Below are positions 1 to 9,611 of a stretch of DNA of 64,000 nt, in pieces. The position numbers and the translations under genes were made by a program. How positions within the stretch are numbered: the stretch's first letter is position 1; each line of letters begins with the position of its first letter. The DNA lies in NCBI RefSeq assembly GCF_024323335.1, contig NC_066581.1, forward strand, positions 461,053,197 through 461,117,196, in the 5' to 3' direction. The notes under the pieces are model-generated. The model made no database searches and had not been told where the DNA came from. It worked only from the letters and a program-made list of their open reading frames with translations. This stretch comes from Lathyrus oleraceus. Taxonomy: Eukaryota; Streptophyta; Magnoliopsida; Fabales; Fabaceae.

Positions 1-995
1 ATGACACATAAGGGCTTTACAGGTACATGCTTAATAAACATTTAAAATTGCTGTAAATTTTAAGTGCTTTGGATCGTCTATTCAGAACAGATACCCTCGG
101 GGCATTCCATTAAAATCCCCTGCGGACGATCGTGAATATCTTCCCCAGTGAAGTCGCCAACAGACGAATCTGGTGTCTTATCCCTGCAGAGCTGATCAGA
201 GTGTTGGATTCTTCAATCCCCAGCAGGTTCTCACCACTGTACTTCCCCAAGCGTTTGTTTCAAGACATACACTCCCCAGTAGAGTTGACAGTGCCAGACT
301 ATATATCCCCAGCGGAGTTGACAGTGCCACACTGTATCTTCCCAGCAGAAGTGGCTGCTCCTTAGAGTTCGATGCCAGATCGATAATCCCAATGCCAGAT
401 CCATGGTTTCTTTTCTTGAAGCAGAACCTCGGTACCGTATCAGTGTTTGCTCCCCCTGCTGAGTCATCTCTCGCAAACCGTGGTTGTCAGAATCATTGTA
501 GCTTTCCTCAGCAGCAGGCTTCCAATGCCATTCTTTCCCCGATTAGAGTCTCGGTATGGCCAGAACACCGCATGGCTAGTCATCTCCCCACAGAGTTCAT
601 TGTGGTGTGTATCTCCAGCAGCCTGGCCAAAGCCCAGAGGATGGTAATCATTTCCCCAGCAGATCCCCTTGCCTCGGCTTGGCATTTTACCCAGCATTTC
701 GCATCCCTGCATGTAGAATCATATTGCATTGCATCCTTCCAAATCGCGTAGCATTTCCATTTTCATGGAGCATTACGCCATTGAAAAATTCAAACATACG
801 CATGTAAGCATAAAACATTCTCGGTATCCCAAGTGATAAGCTAGAAGTTGTTTCCAGTACTCAGACTGAAGATTGTTCATGACTTACCTTTGTTATCCCC
901 AGCAAGTGTCATCGGCCCATGCGCCGCCTCTATTATCATTCCCTATTTCTGCCAATGCTGACAGGCATGAAGTTTTCCGGTATCCAGACCGAAGT

Positions 996-1523
996 GGCAT
1001 TCAAGCCAGTTTTCCGGTATCCAGACCGAAGTGGCATTCAGGCCAGTTTTTCGGTATCCAGACCGAAGTGGCATTCAGGCCAATTTTCCGATATTCAGAT
1101 CGAAGAAGTTTCCGACGTTCAGGTCGATGCAACTTGTGGCATTCAGGCCAGTTTTCCGGTATCCATACCGAAGTGGCATTCAGGCCAGTTTTCCGGTATC
1201 CAGACCGAAGTGGCATTCAGGCCGGTGTTCCGATGTTCAGATGGAAGAAGTTTCCGACGTTCAGGTCGATGCGACTTGTGGCGTTCAGGCCAGTTTTCCG
1301 ATATTCATATCGAAGTGGCATTCAGGCCAGTTTTCCGGTATCCAGACCGAAGTGGCATTCAGGCCAATTTTCCGATATTCAGATCGAAGTGGCATTCAGG
1401 CCAAGTCTTTCCGATGTTCAGATCGAAGAAGTTTCCGACGTTCAGGTCGATGCGACTTGTGGCATTCAGGCCATGTTTCCGATGTTCAGATCGAAATCCT
1501 TTCCAGTATTCAGACTGATGAGC
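996..1523 (+). repeat. 37-bp tandem array with 68-bp composite units
   Basis: Units begin with GGCATTCAGGCC and run to GACCGAAGT. Unit starts at 996, 1033, 1070, 1138, 1175, 1212, 1280, 1317, 1354, 1391 and 1461 give lengths 37, 37, 68, 37, 37, 68, 37, 37, 37 and 70 bp, then a degenerate unit to 1523. The 68/70-bp units are a 37-mer plus an extra segment of about 31 bp containing GACGTTCAGGTCGATGC. The order 37-37-68 occurs twice in a row, giving a 142-bp higher-order period. Because 37 is not a multiple of three, the array stays open in several frames, so its ORFs are artefacts. Confidence 0.95.
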
Positions 1524-1775
1524 GGCATTCAGGCCATGGTTATTTCTGTGTTACCATTTATTTTGGTATCCAGTTTAACATTCTTTTTCGATATTCAGAC
1601 TGACTCTCACCGTACCAGACGGATTCTTCTTTCAAGACCAACGCTTTGCCGATTCTGACAGACATTGTTACTTCACTTCACTTCAGTGCAAATTTTTGGG
1701 CTTTTATTATATTCAATCCCTTGATACCTCGAAAGCACGAAAGCAGCTGCCATCTTCTTTCCGGGTCTCCAGTTG

Positions 1776-1791
1776 ATTGAATAGGGACAGC
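1776..1791 (+). other. Polypurine tract of element E
   Basis: GAATAGGGACAGC lies immediately before the TG of the 3' LTR. It matches the AATAGGGGCA-type tract next to the 3' LTRs of A, B and C (there on the minus strand). This is the expected plus-strand DNA priming site. Confidence 0.7.
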
Positions 1792-1967
1792 TGTAATACC
1801 CCAAAATTTACCCTTCATTTTTCCTGAAAAAAAAAACGAAAAAAAAAAGAAAAAAGAAAAAAAAAATTATTTAATTAATTAATTAAATAAATAAATAAAA
1901 TAAAATATAACAAATTATTTTGGACTTGGGTCTCCCTCATTTGAGCCCATTACCCACGAAAATCAGT

Positions 1968-1976
1968 CTATAAATA
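1968..1976 (+). promoter_or_regulatory. Candidate TATA box of LTR E
   Basis: CTATAAATA in an otherwise ordinary context, about 175 bp into the LTR. Transcription would start around 2000. The assignment rests on motif and position only. Confidence 0.5.
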
Positions 1977-2930
1977 CTGAAGTTTCAGTAGAGGAGTTAC
2001 ACTTGGAGTTACACTGGGAGATTCACTGGAGAAAGAAGGAAGAGAAGCAAAACACTCTGAGGTTTCCTTGGAACAAAACCCTGAGGAAAAAGATAGTGAG
2101 AGAAAAGCCAACAGAGTTCAGAGCAACCTCCAAACCCTGAAGGGAACTCAACTTTAAACCTCACGGGTGCAACTCAATTTCAATCAAGCTCTCCAATCAG
2201 GTTTGCCCTATATCCATCATCTTTATCCTTTTTATTTGAATGCTCTAAATGTATGAGGTATTATGGGTGAATTTGATACCTTTCTTGTGAGCCTTTTGTG
2301 AATTTTGATGGAATTATTCATGTGGTTACATTTTGATTTAGGGGCAACTCTGGGTTACCCTATTTTGTTTATTCTAACATGTCTTGTGTTTCCATGGCAT
2401 TGTTTTCTCTTGATTTCATCCTGCTGCTCTAACCCTTTGTCGAGTTTTGAGAGGGCTCACATGGCTTTCGCAGAGACACTCGCGTGGTTTCCCACTTTAT
2501 TTGTGGGATAGCCCCTGGAGTTTTATTCTGATTATTCGTGTTGACTGATTTCCTTTGACGGTCCAGCTGGAGACATTTCAGGGTTTCTTGCCCCTTTAAC
2601 TGCTATAGCTTTGGATCTTTATCCGTGTGGTAATTTTTTCCCTTTCTCATACTTTATCGCTTTCTTAGCTGGAAGACCTCGACAGGAGGCAATGTTTGAG
2701 CCCCTTGGTGGCATTTTACTTTGAGATACATGTTTTGTATTTTGTATTCATATCCCCACATGTAGCGCGGTTCCTTCGTCAAGGACTGCCCGTTTGCCCT
2801 CGAGCATCCCAAACCCTAAAACCCAAAGCAACACGTTTACTCCTTCTACTACAGGAGAGTAAGTCTCCGAAGGTCGAGCATCCGGTAGATTGCGTAGTGA
2901 CGTCGTTCGTCCAAAACCCAATCCATAACC

Positions 2931-3115
2931 CCGTAGTTAGCCGAACTACGGCTTGCTCTGATTCTCATTCCAGATGAGATACGTAGGCATAAGACGCGAT
3001 GTCTTAGCGAGCACACATCCCCCTTAACCCATAGGTCAGCCGAGCTACGAAGACTCTGATTCTCATATTCAGATGAGATACGTATGCATTGGATGCGACA
3101 TCCGCGCGAGTCATT
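2931..3115 (+). repeat. 99-bp tandem duplication with hairpin in LTR E
   Basis: The block CCGAACTACG...CTGATTCTCAT...GATGAGATACGTAGGCA appears at 2941 and again, slightly changed (CCGAGCTACG...GATACGTATGCA), at about 3040, a spacing of 99 bp. The first copy is preceded by CCGTAGTT, which pairs perfectly with AACTACGG across 5 bases (2931-2951), so an 8-bp stem is possible. Confidence 0.8.
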
Positions 3116-3418
3116 TTCATTTAACCCTTTTTTTTTGTAAACAGCACAAGATAAACCCACACCCTTTAGACAAGAACTACAAAAGTGGATCCCGTAGAGT
3201 ACTACGGATGCGTAGGGGTGCTAATACCTTCCCTTCGCATAACCGACTCCCGAACCCAAGATTTGGTTGCGAGACCCCGTCTTGTCCTTTCCTTTTTCAG
3301 GTTTACTTCGAGCGTTTCCTTTCCCTCCTTTGGGATGAATAACGAACGGTGGTGACTCTCCTGTCATTCTCTTTCGCCGGTTGTTTTTTTCGCACACTGT
3401 ATTTTTCAGGTTGCGACA

Positions 3419-4076
3419 GTAATGTCATAAGGAGTAACTTTCCTATTAGAATCATTTTCATATGACAAATATTGTAGTAGACAAGGTCTAGGGAACCCCA
3501 GTTTTGACCAGTCTGGTCAACCACCACGAACCAACTTGCAAACTTGACATTCTCTTGATATTTGGGATTCATGGAGGATCGTATATGTGTAAGATGATGT
3601 AACATGAAGTATCCTTTGATTTATTTGATCAAATGATGAAGAAACTTGCTGAGGAAGTCACACAAGATACCCAGATGAATTAGGGCTTCCAAGGCAAACA
3701 ACCTTCAAACTCTTGATGAATTCTTGATCAAAATGATATGTGAAGACCATGGGGATCCATATATGATGTCTATAACCAATGTAAACCATATCTTGATTGA
3801 TCTAGAGGGTCTCAAACCCTAGATATGAGCTTGATGGAGCATGGGTGAACAAACACACTACCTATAAAAGTAACAAACTATACATAGACATATTTTTGGC
3901 ATTTTGGTTAGTAAATAATGAAAAACAAAGTATGATACAATAAAATGTGCTTGGTGACCTCTCCCAATGCAAATCCAATGAATGAGGGGTAAAGAGGATG
4001 CCAAGGTGTGATCCAAAAGCCAATGCAAATGATGAGATATCATGAGGGATCTTAGGGTCAAAATTGGGGTCTTACA
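3419..4076 (-). repeat. Terminal fragment of element B 3' LTR
   Basis: The last 658 bp on the plus strand end in GGGGTCTTACA at 4076, followed by the polypurine tract. On the minus strand this is the U3 start, TGTAAGACCCCAATTTTG, nearly identical to the LTR starts of A and D and close to C. The segment aligns by eye to 53567-54238 of LTR C, for example shared GAGTAACTTT, GGTCTAGGGA and ACAAGATACCCAG. The rest of this LTR is displaced upstream by element E and lies outside the window. Confidence 0.85.
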
Positions 4077-6775
4077 GCTGCCCCCATTTAAGGACATTCT
4101 GATTGAGGATGTGAAGGTTAAAATCTTCGTATAAATTCAGCAGAATGGACTTAAATAACAACAGAGAAACAAATTTTGGTCCCTAAGAGACCTCATGATG
4201 CATATGATATGAATGTTAAAAATAATCTTCGTGGGAAAATATTGCCACAAAATAAATGAATCCGAAGAGAATGAAAGTCCACAGGAGCATAAGGAAAAAC
4301 TCACTAGGGAGACAGAGACTCTAGAGGATAAATGGTTATGCGTAGGCCAGGCTACGACTTGAAAATTGTGTGGAGACACGAGAGGAATTTCCATGAAAAT
4401 AAGTCAATGGAAGGGCTGGGTTAGGGATAAGGGAAAATCCGCAGGGGAATCGGGTAGATCAGAACAAAACTGAAATACCTGAATCAAACAGGGGATTGGC
4501 GACTTCACTGAGGAAATACGCACTTAAACTTAACTGGGGAAGAATGAACTTCAACACAGGAGTACTAGAAGTATATTATCTATTACCAGTTACTAGGTAG
4601 GAAGATAATATACCCTGACAAAGGGACATCCGTTACTGGTTAGGGTAAACATATAAAGGATGACTCGCTGAGAAAAAGGAGGTGTATTCGTTACCGGTTA
4701 CTGGGTAAGAATAGCCTGTCGGGGAAAATAGGATTTATAACTACCTGTTACTGGGCATAAGACCAAAGAGAGAATATCCGTCACTAGTTAAAGTGAACAT
4801 ATCAAGGGTAGAATCAAAAGGAAGAATATCCGTCATCGGTTAGGATGAACATATCAAGGATAGACTGCCAAGGAAAAATAGGATTTATAACTACCTGTTA
4901 CTGGGTAGAAGACCAAAGCGAGAATATCTATCACTGGTTAAAGTGAACATATCAAGGATACACTCAAAAGGAAGAATATCCGTCATCGGTTAGGATGAAC
5001 ATATCAAGGATAGACTCAGCTAGAGGAGAAGTAGGGTTTATATCTACCGGTTACTGGATAGAATACCAAAAAGAGGAGAAAATTTGTCATCGGTTAAGAT
5101 GAACATATCAAGGATTAACTCTCTGGGGAATGATATAGGGATTACAACTACCTTTTTACTGGGTAGAAAACCACAAAGAGAGAATATCCGTCATCGGTTA
5201 GGATGAATATATCAAGGATAGACTCAGCGAGGGAAACGTGAAAACAAATCCACTGGGGAAAACAAAGGGAATATATTACATTCTACTAGGTATTGGGCAA
5301 AACTAATATACTAAAAAATCGAGAAGAATATTACCAGTTACTGGGTAATAGACTCTCAAGGGACCAAAAGTATCTATCTAGGTAAGAGCTAGAAAGAAAT
5401 AGTCAAACAAGGACTCAACCCAATGTAACTTAAGAGGAGCAGTTCTATCCACATAATTAACCAGGGAGGAAACTGAAATAATAATCATCCACGAGGAAAT
5501 AAATTAGTGGGGAATGAGAAAGGTTAAACTCTTTCTTCTTAAGGGGATGGCACTCTATAAATGCAGGAGGACAAACACACCAAATATGCGTAGAGAAATA
5601 ATATCACCATAGCAGGGGATCAGAAATAAGGAATCAAAGGCAATCAAATGCATAATGAAATATCTGATGTATGAAGTGCGTATATGATTGATGATTATGC
5701 TGACAAAACAATCCAAAGGACATAAATATCACAGATCTGAATCACCACTACAACACTCGACTAATCTCAACAAGATGGAAACATCGACTGGAGAAAAGAT
5801 ACTGGGGATGAACACAAATAATCTGGTTCTGAATAACTCAATCCTGGCTGGGGAGAGAGAAAAAAATCTGCCGAGGATTCAACTCTGCAGGAATTTTAGG
5901 TCAACACCATATCAAAGGGGAGACAACCTCGTAGGGGACAAAATTAAACACTACTCAAAATCAATATTGCCACATCTGAAGATGAACTCCGCCGGGGGGA
6001 ATAAGAGGTAAAACTCTGTGCGGGGGATCTAGACAAACTGCTGAGGATGTGAGCCTTTAACTCAGCTGGGGAAATTTGCAAAAGAGACCGATTACCAACT
6101 CCACTCTACTGGGGAATAAATGATAAATCGTTTGGGAATTATCACCAAACCAACTGCTTGGGGAAGACCAACAAGGCTTCGCATATTAAGACTTACCTGT
6201 TTTCAGACTGCTGTTGATATTCTTTGTTGAGATCGATTACTTTTAAAGTAATTGCTTTTATATTCTTAAGAAAAAATGATTTTAATTTATTAATTCCTTT
6301 CAAAATTATCATCATAAAAATTCAATTTTATTTAGCTGAAATAAATAAGAGTAGAAACAATTGGATAAAAAGCTCAACTTTATTTAATAGAATGGTAGTC
6401 TGTAAATGACATGACTCCATAGATCTTTACAAAAGTTGAAAAAATGGTAATTTAGATGGAAAAGGGCTACATTGAATACAATGATCACTACTCTCCCTAC
6501 CCACTTCAATATCCACTATGCTCTTGGCTTTGGTGGAGAATGACGAATCAGAACCAAACGACTAGCTCAAAATTGCTTCATGATTAGGGCCAACTGAATG
6601 CAGTTACTTGCCATAATCCCTAAGGTGGGGTACTTAATCTAGCGGGATAAATTTTCTATTTTATTTGTCTAACTTTTGCCTGGATCGCCCTTTCGGGTTT
6701 TCAATCCACCGAGACACTCATTTTTTCCTAAGCTTCCCTTTCGGGGTTTCAACTTAGCGAGTTGTTCTTTTCTTT
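4077..6775 (-). other. Element B 3' untranslated region with repeats
   Basis: This stretch begins with the minus-strand polypurine tract (CTGCCCCCATTT on the plus strand) and about 120 bp that are well conserved next to the 3' LTRs of A and C. From about 4560 to 5345 it carries interspersed copies of two motifs: a GTTACTGGGTA type and a longer ATCCGTCATCGGTTAGGATG / AACATATCAAGGATAGACTC type, for example near 4826, 4973 and 5186. The remainder has scattered GGGGA-containing degenerate repeats. No coding potential is supported; small ORFs such as 5688-6011 look random. Confidence 0.8.
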
Positions 6776-8325
6776 TTAGAAGAAGTATTTCTTGAATGCA
6801 TCGGCATTCACAGGACGAGTAAACTATTCACCATCCATAGTTGTAAGAATCAAAGCACCGCCTGAAAAGGCTCTCTTAACAACATATGGGTCTTCATAAT
6901 TAGAAGTCCATTTCCCCCTAGCGTCAGGTTTTAAAAGATAGAATCTTCTTGAGCACAAGGTCACCTTCTCTGAACACACGAGACCTAACCTTCTTATCAA
7001 AAACTTTCTTCATTCTCTGCTGATATAACTGACCATGACACATGGCAGTCAATCTCTTCTCTTCAATTAAGTTCATTTGATCATATCTGGTCTGACACCA
7101 TTCAACTTCTATCAACTTGGCTTCCATTAACACACACAATGACGGGATCTTAACCTCCACGGGGAGCATAACTTCCATACCATAAACAAGTGAGAAAGGG
7201 GTTGCCTCTATTGAAGTGAGGATGAATCTACGGTACCCATGCAAAGCAAATGGGAGCATCTCATGCCAATATTTGTAGGTTACCACCATCTTCTGAATGA
7301 TCTTATTGATGTTCTTATTTGCAGCTTCAACAACCCCATTCATCTTGGGTCTGTAGGGAGAAGAATTATGATGTGCAATCTTGAAGTCCTTGCAAAGAGC
7401 TTGCACCATATTGTTGTTCAAGTTAGATCCATTATCAGTAATGATCTTACTCGGTACACCATAACGACATATAATCTTATTCTTGATAAACCTTACAACA
7501 ACTTACTTGGTCACGTTTGCATACGAAGCCGCTTCAACCCACTTTGTGAAGTAGTCAATATCCACTAGAATGAAACGATGTCCGTTCGAAGCTTTGGGCT
7601 CAATCATACCAATCATATCAATTCCCCACATGGAGAAGGGACATGGAGAGGAAATGACATTCAACAGTGTCTGAGGAACATGAATCTTATCTGCATAGAT
7701 TTGACAATTGTGGCATTTCTTCACAAACTTGCAACAGTCAGATTCCATTGTCAGGCAATAGTTACCTGCTCTCAACATCTTCTTAGCCGTAGCATGTCCA
7801 TTGGAAAGAGTACCAAAGGAACCTTCATGGACTTCAGTCATCAATAAGTCTTCTTCGTGTCTATCCATGCATCTGAGCAAAACCATATTGAAGTTTCTCT
7901 TGTAAAGCACATCACCATTCAAGTAGATGTTGCCAGCTAATCTTCTCAAAGTCTTCTTATATTTCAAAGATGCCCCAGGCGGGTAAATATGACTTTGGAG
8001 GAAACACTTAACATCAAAATACCATGGCTTTTCATCTTGGGCCTCTTCCACAACAAACACATGAGCTGGCCTATCTAGACGTATCACAGTAAAAGTGGGA
8101 ACTTCATTCCAAAATCTCACTACAATCATTGAAGCCAACGTTGCAAGAGCATCTACCATCCGATTTTTATCTCGAGGGATATGATGAAACTCAACCTTTG
8201 TAAAGAAAGTTGAAATCCTCCTCGCATAATCTCTATATGGTATCAAACCGGGTTGATTCGTCTCTCATTCACCTTTGATCTGATTCACAACCAAAGCTGA
8301 ATCTCCCTAGACGTCAAGACACTTG
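6776..8325 (-). pseudogene. Element B pol, C-terminal half (RNase H end and integrase), broken
   Basis: On the minus strand this matches residue for residue the C-terminal part of the intact pol of A: the end of the second RNase H (IPYRDYARRISTFF), a zinc-binding HEGSFGT...CHNCQIY segment, an integrase core with WGIDMIGMI, ITDNGSN and GVVEAANKNI carrying the D, D and E residues, and the conserved tail ending FKKYFF. It is not functional. TGA replaces a tryptophan codon at 8265-8267, TAA replaces glutamine at 7503-7505, one extra A near 6930 shifts the frame, and TAG lies in the tail near 6823. F truncates it at 8325 and the upstream half continues at 45767-47621. Confidence 0.93.
8321..8325. 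repeat. Target-site duplication of element F, left copy (ACTTG)
   Basis: ACTTG directly precedes the TG of the left copia LTR and is repeated at 45767-45771 after the right LTR. It is taken from element B's pol gene. Confidence 0.95.
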
Positions 8326-9544
8326 TGTTGGTTCTAAGTGTTGGCAGCAATTTTGGTAAAACAAAGAGTGTTCACAAGATGTTATGTGTGATGTCTTAAC
8401 ATGAGATATCCTATGTACCTTCTGGAGCTTAAGAAACATAATCATGCATGATTGTTTCAGAATGTCATACACAAGGTCATGGCATCTGATATGTGTGTAC
8501 CTGCTGGAGTTTAAATGAAAGACATGATCAAGCAGGATTGTTTCAAGATGTCATACACAAGGTCATGGCATCTGATATGGTTGTACCTGCTGGAAGTTAT
8601 AAATGGAATTATGGAATTATGCAGGATTGTTCCAGGATGTCAGACCCGATGTCATGACATCCTGTACACAAAACATTCAGTGTGAATGTCTGGTGTTTTG
8701 TGATTGCACAATTAATGGCAATCTATGTATGATTGAAGATCTGATTTGCAGGCGCATTAAATCATTAATTACAACATGATTTTCTTATTTTCCAAAGAGA
8801 TCTAACCAGCTGTCATAAGAAGATTTGATTGGAAGATAGATTTAGGGTTTTCAAGATTTCCAAGCCCAGCTGAAAGCTTCTATAAAAAGGGACTTAGAAA
8901 ACCTGTTTTACAACACAACCAATACTGAGCAAAATATAGAGAGAGAGTTAGGGTTTGTGTCTGTTTAGTCGTAAGACTTGTAAGCCATTCAGGTCATCCA
9001 TTGATGATTGAATTTGTCTGATTTGTGGTTGTTATTTGTCACTCTAAAGCTGTTAAGCAAGAGTGTGTGTCTACTTGATCAAAGTTGTGAAGCAAGATCA
9101 AGTGTGTGTCTTCTTGATCAAAGTTGTGAAACAAGATTAAGAGTGTGTCTTCTTGATTGAAACTGTGAAGTAAAATCAAGAGTGTGTTATTGAAAAGTGT
9201 TTTCTTTTCTCAAGGGATTGTTGTTTAAGATCATAGGTGTGATTGTAGGGAAGCGAGTGGGTTCTCATATCTAAGAGTGCTTAGGTAGAAATTGCACGGG
9301 TAGAGATTAGGTGAGAAAGACTGTAACTTGTTAAAGTGTACGGAGAGTCTTTGAACTGATTCTATTTTAGTGAATTTCCTTCCTGGCTTGGTAGCCCCCA
9401 GATGTAGGTGAGTTGGACCGAACTGGGTTAACAATTGCTTGTGTATCTTGCATTACTATTCTCTATCTTTATTCTATTTGCATTACTCAGATATTAGTAT
9501 TGTGACAGTACCTTCGACATCTCATATCTGATACCAGAATTTCA
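8326..9544 (+). repeat. 5' LTR of element F (1219 bp)
   Basis: Starts TGTTGGTTCTAAG and ends ATACCAGAATTTCA. It matches 44548-45766 over its whole length without a length difference. It contains a doubled TCATACACAAGGTCATGGCA segment (about 8466 and 8551) and a 38-39-bp tandem array at about 9045-9195, built on TCTTGATCAAAGTTGTGAAG (copies drift). The TATA region reads CTTCTATAAAAAGG at 8877-8890, one base different from the other LTR. Confidence 0.95.
8881..8888 (+). promoter_or_regulatory. TATA box of F 5' LTR
   Basis: TATAAAAA about 555 bp into the LTR. The copy in the other LTR has TATATAAAAA at 45101-45110, so the left box has lost its first TA pair through an A/C difference. This is the expected promoter of the copia transcript. 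Confidence 0.6.
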
Positions 9545-9546
9545 AT

Positions 9547-9561
9547 TGGTATCAGAGCAGG
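9547..9561 (+). other. Primer binding site of element F (initiator Met-tRNA)
   Basis: TGGTATCAGAGCAGG begins two bases after the LTR. TGGTATCAGAGC is the well-known complement of the plant initiator methionine tRNA 3' end used by most Ty1/copia elements. Confidence 0.95.
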
Positions 9562-9611
9562 CATCCTGCTCTGGTGCTGGGTGAGATCTAGGGGCAATAC
9601 TTTCTGGTAAA

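Larger units (their letters stand above)
1..1791 (+). other. Element E 3' untranslated region
   Basis: About 1.8 kb between the unseen end of pol and the 3' LTR. From roughly 130 to 760 it holds loosely spaced copies of a motif around TCCCCAGCRGAG. The clearest are adjacent units of about 35 bp near 270-365, in which GTTGACAGTGCCA recurs. The ordered array at 996-1523 follows. Long 3' UTRs with variable tandem repeats are characteristic of Ogre/Tat elements. Open frames here are by-products of the repeats; I see no conserved protein. Confidence 0.75.
1..3418 (+). mobile_element. Element E: 3' part of an Ogre/Tat-like Ty3/gypsy retrotransposon
   Basis: The window opens inside the 3' untranslated region of a plus-strand LTR retrotransposon and runs through its whole 3' LTR. 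No pol or gag remains in view; the coding part must lie upstream of base 1. The sequence goes directly from a purine-rich AATAGGGACAGC tract into a TG-initiated LTR at 1792, and the LTR ends in CA at 3418. The five bases after it (GTAAT, 3419-3423) should be one copy of the target-site duplication; the partner is outside the window. After 3418 the sequence becomes the LTR of another element (B), so E inserted into B's 3' LTR. The long repeat-rich 3' UTR and the LTR motifs shared with A, C and D support an Ogre/Tat assignment. I infer this from non-coding sequence only. Confidence 0.8.
1792..3418 (+). repeat. 3' LTR of element E (1627 bp)
   Basis: Starts TGTAATACCCCAAAA and ends GGTTGCGACA. 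It has a short AT-rich, homopurine stretch at about 1826-1910, a TATA box near 1968, and an R/U5 portion with the blocks shared by the other LTRs here: GATACGTAGGCA (2979-2990), a GGTGCTAATACCTTCCC-type block near 3218-3235, and TGGTGACTC (3350-3358). Its U3 is only about 175 bp, far shorter than the roughly 1.3-1.5 kb in A, C and D. The 2931-3115 part is duplicated. No protein is encoded. Confidence 0.85.
3419..8325 (-). mobile_element. Element B, left (3') part: degenerate Ogre-like Ty3/gypsy
   Basis: Minus-strand element holding, from left to right, the end of its 3' LTR (3419-4076), polypurine tract, 3' UTR (4077-6775) and the C-terminal half of pol (6776-8325). It is cut at 8325 by copia element F and resumes at 45767. 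The pol reading continues smoothly across F once one copy of ACTTG is removed, which shows that F inserted into B. B's pol is closely related to the intact pol of A but carries many stops and frameshifts, so B is old and inactive. Confidence 0.9.

Noticed and set aside
996..1523. CRISPR-like regular repeats
   Set aside because: There are no unique spacers. Units are directly adjacent and the host is a plant; this is a tandem satellite-like array.
873..1658. Three long overlapping plus-strand ORFs (261, 199 and 190 aa) with repetitive protein
   Set aside because: They are the 37-bp array read in its three frames. The same peptide words recur in all frames, and there is no start context or homology.
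1792..3418. E considered as a solo LTR
   Set aside because: The 5 bases before (ACAGC) and after (GTAAT) do not match, and a polypurine tract and long 3' UTR precede it, so it is a 3' LTR of a longer element.
5688..6011. 107-aa ORF in B 3' UTR
   Set aside because: No homologue in the equivalent zones of A or C with a kept frame; composition matches the surrounding non-coding repeats.
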